Origin: Oscillospiraceae bacterium
Lineage (GTDB): Bacteria > Bacillota > Clostridia > Oscillospirales > Acutalibacteraceae
Assembly (NCBI GenBank): GCA_015066465.1
Contig: SVOI01000008.1
Location: 1 to 64,000, forward strand
DNA length: 64,000 bases
Direction: 5' to 3'
Numbering within the stretch: position 1 is the first letter of the stretch; the number at the start of each line of letters is the position of its first letter. Made by a program: the position numbers and the translations under genes. The notes beneath the pieces are model-generated. The model was not told the DNA's origin. It made no database searches and was given only the letters and a program-made list of their open reading frames with translations. Below, in pieces: positions 25,125 to 33,138 of the stretch.

Positions 25125-25149
25125 CAATCATAGAACCGTCCCCTGATTG
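25125..25149. repeat. REP-like palindrome copy 3
   Basis: CAATCA/TGATTG arms enclose AGAACCGTCCCC. Shared core with different arms is the pattern of REP sequences spread by IS200-like REP-associated (RAYT) transposases; no such transposase is in the window. The surrounding 130-nt gap holds no gene. Confidence 0.6.
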
Positions 25150-25177
25150 TTCTGCAGTGGCGGTTTAAGCAAAAATA

Positions 25178-26071
25178 CTATTTAATTTCTAAATCAGCAT
25201 AAACTGGGAAATGGTCTGAAACGTAGCGTTCGTCGATACCTGCAGTTACAACCTTATAGCTTAATGCCTTAAAATTATCATTCACCATTACATAGTCAAT
25301 AACATCATCTTTATGCTTTGATGGCTTTGTGTCGTGATATGTAAGGTAATCCATTGTATCATCTGCTAAATATTTTGTATCGTGAAGAACTTTAGTAAAT
25401 TCTGTGTAATTGTCACTACCCTCCTGCACGTTCATATCTGCTGTAAAAACAACTGGTAAATCTTTATATTTATCAATATGCTCAAGAATCATCTTTACAC
25501 TTTCTTCTCTTGCTTTAATACCAACGTGGTCAAAGTGTGAATTAACGTGAACATATTGCTCTTTAGTTTCTTTATTTTCGAGTACTGCCCAGGTACAAAT
25601 ACGTGTACAAGCCGCATCCCAGCCAAGAGATGGTGTTTCTGGTGTTTCAGAAAGCCAGAAAGTACCACTATCTAAAAGATTATATTTATCTTTTAAATAA
25701 AACACTGCAGAATATTCACCTTGATTATCACCATCATCACGGGCAACACCAACGTAATCGTAATCTGTAAGTGTTTCTTTTAATGTTGCCATCCACTCTG
25801 GTGTTGCTTCCTGAACGCCTATTGAGTCAGCTTCACTTTGCGCCATTGTTTCTGTTACAATGCCAATTCTGTCTTCCCAAGAGTCACGACCAACGTTTGT
25901 ACAACGGATGTTAAAACTCATTGTTCTGATTGTATCATCTGATTTTTTTGTTTCAAAATCCTGAATTGTTTCAGGCCAATCTTTGTAAAGAAGAACTCCA
26001 GCTGTAATTCCAATCGCTAAAACCAAAACGATTGAAACAATACTGATAATAATTTTTTTATTTTTAACCAT
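25178..26071 (-). CDS. endonuclease/exonuclease/phosphatase-family protein, exported or membrane-anchored
   Basis: The roughly 297-residue protein has an N-terminal hydrophobic segment (about 7-28) that acts as signal peptide or anchor. The EEP fold follows with MSFNIRC, GVQEATPEW (metal-binding Glu), NSHFDHVG, FTADMNVQ and the C-terminal VSDHFPVYADL with the catalytic Asp-His. Homologues hydrolyse phosphodiesters or phosphomonoesters; the substrate is unknown. The ATG at 26071 has GGAG 8 nt upstream. It lies 12 nt after the phosphohexomutase gene and may be co-transcribed. Confidence 0.85.
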   Translation of the reverse strand: MVKNKKIIISIVSIVLVLAIGITAGVLLYKDWPETIQDFETKKSDDTIRTMSFNIRCTNVGRDSWEDRIGIVTETMAQSEADSIGVQEATPEWMATLKETLTDYDYVGVARDDGDNQGEYSAVFYLKDKYNLLDSGTFWLSETPETPSLGWDAACTRICTWAVLENKETKEQYVHVNSHFDHVGIKAREESVKMILEHIDKYKDLPVVFTADMNVQEGSDNYTEFTKVLHDTKYLADDTMDYLTYHDTKPSKHKDDVIDYVMVNDNFKALSYKVVTAGIDERYVSDHFPVYADLEIK

Positions 26072-26083
26072 CACTTAAACTCC

Positions 26084-27583
26084 TTAAAAATTTATATTTA
26101 ATTTTTTATATTCACTCAAAAATTCTTTTAAACTTTCGAGCATTTTTTCAGTACCACCAATTGAATTACTTTCGCAATTCACAACAAGTAATGGTTCGTG
26201 AAGGCTAAGCCTCATAAGAAGCCAACCATCACCCTTTTTCTTATCAAAATTAACCTTTACACCTTCAAAATTAAGTTTAACACGTTCAATTCCTTTAGTG
26301 TTATCTGAGAACTCTTTAAAATCTTCTAAAACTGAATTACCGTAAGTTACAAAATTTTCTTCTGTAATTTTAATTCTTATTTCTTTTTCTTCTAAAGGTG
26401 ATTTAAGTTTATTTAAAATATCACCTAAAGCTTTACCTTGCTTTCTTAATGATGCAGTTAATATAACAATCTGTGTTGCAAGGTAAGCACCATCATCAAG
26501 ATAATAATTATCTTTAAATGCGGCGTGACCAGAGGTTTCAATCGCAAGAGGTGCAACATTCCCCTCCTCAAATGTAAGGCGTTTTGCTTCGTCGATTACG
26601 TTTTTATAGCCACGTTTAAATCTTCTGTGAATTCCACCTAATTCTTGCTCTATAAATTCAGTTAAGCCATCTGATGTAACTGAATCGGTTACAATAATTC
26701 CGTTAGGATAACTTTCCAGAGCAATATATGAAGCAAGTGCTACTAATTTATTACGGTTAATAGGTTCGCCCTCAGAATCTACACAAGCAGAACGGTCACA
26801 GTCAGTATCAAAAATTATACCTAAATCACCGTTTGCATTTTTTGTTGCTTCTGAAATTAAATCCATAGCCGCCTTATTTTCAGGGTTTGGCTGGTGAGTC
26901 GGAAAACGACCATCAGGATGCACAGCAATACTACCAGAAGTATCTGCACCAAGTGGATTTAAAACGTCTGTAATATAAAATTCGCCAACGCCGTTACTTG
27001 GGTCAACAACGATTTTAAGACCCTTTAAAGGTTGTTCGTAATCAGGCGCATTAACACCCTTTTTAATCATCTCACGAAGGTCTTCGCAATACTTTGCCAT
27101 ATTATTAAGCTTTTCAGTAGCTCCCCTGAAATCGCCTTTAGTCCAAACTTTTGTTGAGGCACGTGTTAAAATCGCCTTAATATCATCACCAGAAAAGCCA
27201 CCTTCTCTTGTGAAGAATTTAAGACCATTCATATTCATTGGAAGATGACTTGCAGTAATTTCTATTGCGGCATCTACGTCAAAATTTATTATTGACATAA
27301 ACATAGACGGCGTTGAAGAAAGACCACAATCATATACTTTATAACCCATAGCAAGAAGCACGTTTTCGACAACGTATTTAATACTGATTGACGAAATACG
27401 TGGGTCATAGCCTATTGCTACTTTTAAATCTTCATATTTACCTATTTTTCTTTCTAAATGGTTAGCAAACGCCCAGGTAATTGATTGAAGTCTCTCTGCT
27501 GTTAAATCTGCAGGCTTTCCATCTGTTGAGAATGCAGAACCACGGATATCTGTACCACTTTTCAAATACATTAAATCATCCAA
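26084..27583 (-). CDS. phosphomannomutase/phosphoglucomutase
   Basis: The 499-residue protein has the alpha-D-phosphohexomutase layout: SGTDIRG at the N-terminus, the phosphoserine loop ITASHLP with Ser112, the Mg loop FDTDCDRS, the sugar loop ETSGHAAF and a C-terminal domain. It interconverts hexose 1- and 6-phosphates. The start is probably the TTG at 27583 with GGAG 8 nt upstream; an ATG four codons later is the alternative. It overlaps the methyltransferase gene by 8 nt. Man versus Glc preference cannot be decided. Confidence 0.88.
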   Translation of the reverse strand: MDDLMYLKSGTDIRGSAFSTDGKPADLTAERLQSITWAFANHLERKIGKYEDLKVAIGYDPRISSISIKYVVENVLLAMGYKVYDCGLSSTPSMFMSIINFDVDAAIEITASHLPMNMNGLKFFTREGGFSGDDIKAILTRASTKVWTKGDFRGATEKLNNMAKYCEDLREMIKKGVNAPDYEQPLKGLKIVVDPSNGVGEFYITDVLNPLGADTSGSIAVHPDGRFPTHQPNPENKAAMDLISEATKNANGDLGIIFDTDCDRSACVDSEGEPINRNKLVALASYIALESYPNGIIVTDSVTSDGLTEFIEQELGGIHRRFKRGYKNVIDEAKRLTFEEGNVAPLAIETSGHAAFKDNYYLDDGAYLATQIVILTASLRKQGKALGDILNKLKSPLEEKEIRIKITEENFVTYGNSVLEDFKEFSDNTKGIERVKLNFEGVKVNFDKKKGDGWLLMRLSLHEPLLVVNCESNSIGGTEKMLESLKEFLSEYKKLNINF

Positions 27584-28328
27584 AATAATCGCTCCTTCCT
27601 ACTATGTAAGTTACACGTTCAGTTTCGTCAGTCGGAACATCAAAAGTTGATTCCGAAAAACGAGACAAAACTTTAAAACCAGCATCTTCTACCGCAAATG
27701 TCAATTCCTCATCGGTGTAAGCTTTTTCTTTAAAGCTTTCACCTAACCTTAAATAATCTTCCCCATTTTTAACAAAAAAGTCAAGGTTGATATTTACAGT
27801 TTTTTCATCCTCAAGTAACGTATTTCGCCAAGCACAAAATACATTTTTTTCATCATAAATAAAAATGTTGTTACCCAAAACTTTCTGATGCTTATAAACT
27901 GTATTTGCATCAAAAATTATAATGCCATCGGTATCAAGAAAATTTATAAGATTTTTAAAAGTCTTTTTAACTAATTCATAATCTGTTACGTGATTGATAC
28001 TATCAAGAGCACAAACTATTGCTCTTACAGAGCCATAAAGGTCGGTTTCTTCCATTCTCTGACAGAGAAACATTATATTTTCTCCGCTTTCTGCGGCTTT
28101 ATTCTGCGCTTCTGAAAGCATATCGTAAGAAGCATCGGTTCCGATAACCTCAAACCCCAACTTTGAAAGTTCAATAGAAAGTGAGCCTGTGCCACAAGCT
28201 AAATCTAAAAGAAGTCCATCTTTAATATTATATTTTTTTAAAATTTCACTTATATATTCTGCACGAGCTTTATAATCAACGTTTTTTGTTAATTCATCGT
28301 ACACAGAAGCAAAAGAATTATAAGACAT
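27576..28328 (-). CDS. class I SAM-dependent methyltransferase
   Basis: The 250-residue protein starts with YNSFASVYDELTKNVDY, common in a Firmicute family of small-molecule methyltransferases. SAM motif I is LLDLACGTGSLS, motif II VIGTDAS and a later VCALDSINHV. The substrate is unknown. It has a promoter at 28351-28379 and heads the run methyltransferase-phosphohexomutase-EEP protein. Confidence 0.88.
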   Translation of the reverse strand: MSYNSFASVYDELTKNVDYKARAEYISEILKKYNIKDGLLLDLACGTGSLSIELSKLGFEVIGTDASYDMLSEAQNKAAESGENIMFLCQRMEETDLYGSVRAIVCALDSINHVTDYELVKKTFKNLINFLDTDGIIIFDANTVYKHQKVLGNNIFIYDEKNVFCAWRNTLLEDEKTVNINLDFFVKNGEDYLRLGESFKEKAYTDEELTFAVEDAGFKVLSRFSESTFDVPTDETERVTYIVGRSDYFG

Positions 28329-28350
28329 AAAATCACACTCTCTTTATATG

Positions 28351-28379
28351 ATTTTAACATATTTGTCACGATATGTAAA
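28351..28379 (-). promoter_or_regulatory. promoter of methyltransferase run
   Basis: TTTACA and TAAAAT are separated by 17 nt on the minus strand, about 22 nt ahead of the ATG. Confidence 0.6.
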
Positions 28380-28473
28380 TACAACAAATTTGCTTTTAAA
28401 AATTTATACATTTTCCATCTTTTAAAATCTTCCATAATATGTTAAAATCATTTTAAAATAAGGGGGTTTTTCT

Positions 28474-30000
28474 ATGAAAAAAATTCTTGCAGTATTTCTT
28501 TCTGTTGTTTTAATATCGCTTACAGTTACTCCTGCATTTGCAGTCGAAGAAAAATGCAACTGTGGTGATGCACCAATTATTTACGTTGCGGCACTTGGTA
28601 GCGGTACGTTAACACTTGATGCTGGTACAGAAAATGAAAGAGTGCTATTCAGACCAGATATTGGTTACATTATAGGAGAATTAACTCCTGTTGTATCTGC
28701 TGCTGGCGATTTAATTAACACTGGCGATTACGATGCTTTTGGCGACGTGTTAATTGAATGTGTTATGAAAATCTTTGGTGATTTAGCACTTGATAAGGAT
28801 GGTAATTCTTCAAGCAGAGTTACTTGCGAAGAATTTCACCCAACAGATGAAGTTCCTCACAGCTTAGACCACAACTATTATTTTGGTTATGACTTCAGAC
28901 TCGACCCTATTGAAAATGCTAAAAAGCTTCACGAATATATACAAGAAGTTAAAGCTTTAACAAAACACGACACAGTTCAGTTCCGTGCTTCGAGTATGGG
29001 TGGCGTTACAACAATGAGCTACATCAAGCTCTATGGAACAAAAGATATTGAAACAATTATTTTCCAATGTTGCCCACTTTTAGGAACTGCCGTTGCTGGT
29101 GAACTTTACACAGGTAAAGTTGAACTTAATGCTGATGCTATTGAAAGATATGCAGCACAAGCAATGCCAGAACTCGAAAACGATTTTTTAGGTGGCGTAG
29201 TTTATACACTTTTAGAACTGCTTACAACTGCAGGTCTTTTAGATGCCCTTGTTGAAATCGGTGACGATTTAATTCTTAATTTAAAAGACAGAGTATTTAA
29301 CGAAGCACTCATACCAATGTTTGCTACAATGCCTGGTATATGGAGCTTTGTTCCTCACGAATATTACGAAGAAGCAAAAGTGTTTATGCAACTCGACCCT
29401 GTCCAAAATGCAAAGCTCATTGAAAGAATTGACTTTTACCACTACGAAGTTCAGCAAAGTGCAGAAAAGTTAATTAATGAATCAAAGAAGAACGGCACAA
29501 AGTTTTATAACGTAGTTGGTTACAATATGCAAAGAACTCCCCTTGTTTCTGCTTACTTAAACGATTCCGATGGTACTGTTGACACAAAATATGCTTCACT
29601 CGGTGCTACTTGCAGTAACATTAACAGTGGCTTTCATTATGATTACAGACAACAAAAGCATTTAGATAAAAATTATATTTCACCAGACTGGAGAATTGAT
29701 GCTTCAACTTCAATTATGCCAGAAAGCACATGGTTTATAAAAGATATGATGCACTCCTCTACCCACGATGGCCACGGCGAAATGTATAAATGGATGTTCA
29801 GTAGTAAAGAACAGTTAACTGTTTTCGATAATCCGCAATATCCACAATTTATGCAGAACGATGTAAAAAACCAGACGTTTATTGAAGTTGAAGAAGATAA
29901 AGGTACTCTTGGCAACAGTTTTAGTAACTTCTTCAGAATGCCGTCGTTTATTCATCTTGTAGATTTGATTTCAAAACTTATAAAATATTTCTTGCCTTAA
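28474..30000 (+). CDS. secreted alpha/beta hydrolase, LCAT-like
   Basis: The 508-residue protein has a signal peptide with cleavage expected after AFA (residue 23). A short Cys pair (KCNCG) follows. YYFGYDFRLDP near 135 and the nucleophile elbow ASSMGG with Ser174 match the lecithin:cholesterol acyltransferase-like branch of alpha/beta hydrolases; a late HDGHGEM may supply the His. It would act outside the cell on an ester, possibly a lipid or acylated glycan. The C-terminal 25 residues are partly hydrophobic. AGGGGG precedes the ATG. Confidence 0.78.
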   Translation: MKKILAVFLSVVLISLTVTPAFAVEEKCNCGDAPIIYVAALGSGTLTLDAGTENERVLFRPDIGYIIGELTPVVSAAGDLINTGDYDAFGDVLIECVMKIFGDLALDKDGNSSSRVTCEEFHPTDEVPHSLDHNYYFGYDFRLDPIENAKKLHEYIQEVKALTKHDTVQFRASSMGGVTTMSYIKLYGTKDIETIIFQCCPLLGTAVAGELYTGKVELNADAIERYAAQAMPELENDFLGGVVYTLLELLTTAGLLDALVEIGDDLILNLKDRVFNEALIPMFATMPGIWSFVPHEYYEEAKVFMQLDPVQNAKLIERIDFYHYEVQQSAEKLINESKKNGTKFYNVVGYNMQRTPLVSAYLNDSDGTVDTKYASLGATCSNINSGFHYDYRQQKHLDKNYISPDWRIDASTSIMPESTWFIKDMMHSSTHDGHGEMYKWMFSSKEQLTVFDNPQYPQFMQNDVKNQTFIEVEEDKGTLGNSFSNFFRMPSFIHLVDLISKLIKYFLP

Positions 30001-30007
30001 CAAAATT

Positions 30008-30050
30008 AAAGTTCTATCACTTAGTTTTCGCTAAATGATAGAACTTTTTA
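30008..30050. terminator. bidirectional terminator, related to heptad-element hairpins
   Basis: A 17-bp stem with one mismatch (30008-30024 with 30031-30047) is followed by TTTTTATTTT. The arm GTTCTATCA...TGATAGAAC is shared with the hairpins at 36422-36460 and 45961-46010, but no heptad arrays flank this copy. It serves the LCAT-like gene and the convergent TIR gene. Confidence 0.82.
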
Positions 30051-30052
30051 TT

Positions 30053-31966
30053 TTATGTATTCTGAACTTCTTCTAAGCTTTTATTCAGTTCTTGAATTTC
30101 TTTTTGCTCTTTCAATATTTCAATATCGCACTCACTTATTTTTCTGTTCAGAGTCTTAATTTCTGCTAATTTTTCTTTAATTGTAAAATTGTAATTTCTC
30201 TTCATAAAAAGCCATTCTTTTAAGCAGAAAAGAAAACCGAATAATGGGTAAATTAAAAATATAATTCTGTATTTTTTATCTTTAACACCCTTTTTCATAA
30301 ACAAATAAATTTCTACTAAGTACCAGATATAAGCACCTATAGTAAGAAACATAAAAATCTCTGAAAGTGATTGATTTACCTCACCGTTTAAAGAAATAGC
30401 AATCGTTGAAATAAAAGCTGGTACGAACATTGCAATCTGTGAAATAGTCAATCTTTTAAGACTTAAAGCCTTTCTTCTGTGGTACTGCTCTTTACATTCT
30501 TCGAGAGCCTTATTTAGTGCCTCTTTATTTTTTTCGAGCTCGTTTATTCTTATATTTTTTCGACAAACACTATTTTTAAGCCCAGCAATTCTGCAATTTT
30601 CACTGTTAATATCATTGATATTACTCAAGCATGTTTCAAGTCTCTCTTGAGAGTCCTTGTAGCCTTCGAGCATCTCAAAAGTTGAAATCACAGAATTAAA
30701 TTCATCAATTGTAGTAGCAGTTACCATATTTTCACAAGCAATGTTATATTTATACTCTTTCCACGTTGAAAGATATTCATCTAACTCTGCTTTTAACGTT
30801 TCATCTGCAAAACGAACCGCTTTCTGATAATCTTTATTACAGGTATATTGGTTTTCACAGTCAGACAAATCTCGCCTTTTTCTCAAAGAATTTTCTGCAA
30901 GAACCTTTACAAGATAGCCTTCAGCACACTCTGGGTTAGTATCAAGAACTTTTTCTGCATATTCGTCTGCATCTTTAAATTCACCATCTTCAAGAAACAT
31001 AAATGCTCTTTTTAATAATGGTTCAATAGCAGTAGGGCCAGAATTAATTATAACTGTTTCAGTAACAGTTTCTTTTTCAACGAATTTTTCAATACTATTT
31101 GCGAGATTTTTAAAGAAAGTAACCTCACCCATATCGAGACCCTGAAGGTTGTTAAATTCTTCTGGTATATCGTAGGCATCTATATTCTTAAAGCAAGGAA
31201 TAAGGTGTTTTTCTTTATCCTCTTCCATCATTGAAAGAAAACGTCCCCACTCGTTTTTAACCCAGACTGCATCAAAATACTCAAATTTTGTGCCAATTAC
31301 AAGCATTACTTTTGCACTTTTTAAAGCGGCGTAAATATAAGGCTCATACTCCGTACCAGCTTTGTCACGTAAAGTAACACGTGAAAAGAACACTTTGTAA
31401 TCTTCTTTTACTAATTCTGTGTAAATATCCTGTGCTAACAAACTATCTTCTGTTCTGTTACCATTTTCATCTGTTTCTTTATAGCAGATAAAAACGTCAT
31501 AAGGGTCTTCATTTTCAACAATTGAAAGAATATTTTTCTGAATTCTGTCAATTGTTTTTGCTTCTTCTCTGTAAATAATTTTTGCATCATTATTTGCATA
31601 TTCATAAGCTAACTCAAAATTTTTGTCATTCATTACAGAAGCAGGTAATGTTCTGTGACAAGTTGGTATTTTTCTGCCCGTCTTTTCATCATCAACATAC
31701 TCGATACCATATTTACAAAGCACTAACCCCCAATAGCTTTCAGGTTCTTCGGGGAATTCAGCAACAATAGACTCATAAACACCTGCCGCTTTGTCAAATT
31801 CGTTATTGAACCTCAATCTGTTTGCTCTGTTAAAAAGCTGTAGCTTCTTTTCATCATCTGAGCTCGGAACAGTCTGCTTTGTTCCACAATATATACATTC
31901 ACATACGGTTGCTTTTTCTTTAATTTCAAGGTCGCCACCGCACATTTTGCATTTAAAAACTGCCAT
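30053..31966 (-). CDS. TIR-domain protein with zinc ribbon, TPR-like region and membrane segments
   Basis: About 637 residues from the ATG at 31966 (MAVFKCKMCGG). Order: zinc ribbon (CKMCGG and CIYCG, about 6-30), a TPR-like helical pair (AAGVYESIVAEFP, 58-75), a linker with TCHRTLP, a TIR domain (about 156-290) with YDVFICYKETD, DYKVFFSRVTL and VWVKNEWGRFL, then helical repeats, about three membrane segments (roughly 500-590) and a C-terminal coiled coil. Glu239 in VWVKNE is in the position of the catalytic Glu of NAD-cleaving TIRs. No ribosome site precedes the ATG, because a 7-bp repeat array of the inserted S23 element abuts it. It is a paralogue of the gene at 34524-36245. Confidence 0.85.
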   Translation of the reverse strand: MAVFKCKMCGGDLEIKEKATVCECIYCGTKQTVPSSDDEKKLQLFNRANRLRFNNEFDKAAGVYESIVAEFPEEPESYWGLVLCKYGIEYVDDEKTGRKIPTCHRTLPASVMNDKNFELAYEYANNDAKIIYREEAKTIDRIQKNILSIVENEDPYDVFICYKETDENGNRTEDSLLAQDIYTELVKEDYKVFFSRVTLRDKAGTEYEPYIYAALKSAKVMLVIGTKFEYFDAVWVKNEWGRFLSMMEEDKEKHLIPCFKNIDAYDIPEEFNNLQGLDMGEVTFFKNLANSIEKFVEKETVTETVIINSGPTAIEPLLKRAFMFLEDGEFKDADEYAEKVLDTNPECAEGYLVKVLAENSLRKRRDLSDCENQYTCNKDYQKAVRFADETLKAELDEYLSTWKEYKYNIACENMVTATTIDEFNSVISTFEMLEGYKDSQERLETCLSNINDINSENCRIAGLKNSVCRKNIRINELEKNKEALNKALEECKEQYHRRKALSLKRLTISQIAMFVPAFISTIAISLNGEVNQSLSEIFMFLTIGAYIWYLVEIYLFMKKGVKDKKYRIIFLIYPLFGFLFCLKEWLFMKRNYNFTIKEKLAEIKTLNRKISECDIEILKEQKEIQELNKSLEEVQNT

Positions 31967-31972
31967 ATAGTC

Positions 31973-32425
31973 AATGCATAATTCACAATGCATAATGCAC
32001 AATGATTTTATGCCTTTTCCCCCTTGATTTTTTCATAAGTAGTTTTAACAATACTATTCAGAATCTTGTTTATTTCAACACAATCAGCATATATACTTTC
32101 AAACTGCTGTTCTGTTAAAAAACCTGTTTCGTATAAAATTTCAAGCCAATATTCAGTCTCACTCGCCTCTTTCAGAGCAATATTCATCTTCATTGCAAAA
32201 TCTGACGAAGATTGACCACGCACACCTTCTCTAACATTTGCACCAATACTTGTACCTGAACGTAAAAGTTGTTTTGATAAAACATATTCATTCTTTTCAT
32301 CACAAAGGAATTTATATAAATTTACAATTCTAATCGCAAATTGTTTCGTTTTATTAACAATTAAATTGTCCTTCAAAAAAACACCTCTTGCATTGAAATT
32401 ATGCATTGTGCATTATGAATTGTGC
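31973..32425. mobile_element. heptad-array element A carrying an S23 gene
   Basis: Units AATGCAT, AATTCAC, AATGCAT, AATGCAC at 31973-32000 and, inverted, ATTATGC, ATTGTGC, ATTATGA, ATTGTGC at 32398-32425 enclose the S23 gene. The right array begins at the stop codon of the membrane protein gene and the left array touches the TIR gene, so the element looks inserted within an operon. Movement is inferred; no transposase is present. Confidence 0.6.
32008..32376 (-). CDS. four-helix-bundle protein, S23/IVP type
   Basis: The start is the TTG at 32376, which has AGAGGTG upstream and yields MKDNLIVNKTKQFAIRI, the usual beginning of this family; an ATG 10 codons earlier lies inside the repeat array. 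The 122-residue protein has KQLLRSGTSIGANVREG and KMNIALKEASETEYWLEIL, the conserved helices. It is a diverged paralogue of the gene at 5927-6277. Its role is unknown. It sits between the membrane protein gene and a TIR gene, bounded by inverted 7-bp arrays. Confidence 0.88.
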   Translation of the reverse strand: MKDNLIVNKTKQFAIRIVNLYKFLCDEKNEYVLSKQLLRSGTSIGANVREGVRGQSSSDFAMKMNIALKEASETEYWLEILYETGFLTEQQFESIYADCVEINKILNSIVKTTYEKIKGEKA

Positions 32426-32426
32426 A

Positions 32427-33119
32427 TTATTTAAGCATCTTGCATTTATTGTTTCTTTCTTCAATTAGAATCAACAATGCTTTAGACGTTTCTTCGAGTG
32501 ATTCACCACTTGCAACTGCATTACTGAATGCATTGAATTTACTTGTAATTTCACTTTCGAGTGAAGAAAGTGCTTCATTTGCCATAGGGTCAGAGTAACG
32601 GATTGCTTCGTAAACCTTTTTAGCTTCGGCTTTTGCTTCATCATTTGAAGCTTTTGAAATGAGTGTTTCAGCATCAACTGTAAGATTTTTAATAAAAAAC
32701 GTTTTAGCTTTTACTTTATCATCAATTTTTGAAATTGTTTCAGCAACAAAATGTGATTTTAAAATAGCTACAACTGAAATTAAAGTTACGATTGCCAAAA
32801 TAAGTGCAGTAAGCCAGTTTGGTACGTCCGGGATTAACGCTAAAACAACTGCCACTACAATTGTAACCAAGAGGCTTATTAAGCTTGTTGTTACAATTGG
32901 AATATTATAAAACACTTTTTGCTTGTTTTCTGGTTTAAAAGCAAAGTAACCACAACCGAGTTGTGCAAAAAACATAATATCGCAGAAAATAGTTGCAATA
33001 ACAAATGAAGATGAAATTTCAGCACCTTCAATACTTACAACCGGAACAAAAGCAACCAAATTAAAAATTGCAAAGCCTATTGCCCATATAAGAGCATAAA
33101 TTTTAAACGATGTTTTCAT
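32427..33119 (-). CDS. membrane protein of the TIR/SPFH cluster
   Basis: The 230-residue protein has four hydrophobic segments (about 8-28, 37-60, 72-95 and 100-118), then a cytosolic helical tail of about 110 residues with DDKVKAKTFFIKNLTVDAE and ESEITSKFNAF. I recognise no named family. GAGGAG lies 8 nt before the ATG. It lies 19 nt after the SPFH gene and should be translated from the same mRNA. The tail is coiled-coil-like and could contact the SPFH protein. Confidence 0.7.
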   Translation of the reverse strand: MKTSFKIYALIWAIGFAIFNLVAFVPVVSIEGAEISSSFVIATIFCDIMFFAQLGCGYFAFKPENKQKVFYNIPIVTTSLISLLVTIVVAVVLALIPDVPNWLTALILAIVTLISVVAILKSHFVAETISKIDDKVKAKTFFIKNLTVDAETLISKASNDEAKAEAKKVYEAIRYSDPMANEALSSLESEITSKFNAFSNAVASGESLEETSKALLILIEERNNKCKMLK

Positions 33120-33138
33120 AATAATTACTCCTCAGAAA

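Noticed and set aside
18042-25149. 18-25 kb region as a prophage or integrative element
   Set aside because: No integrase, transposase or phage structural gene is present and no clear attachment-site duplication was seen; only REP-like palindromes mark the ends.
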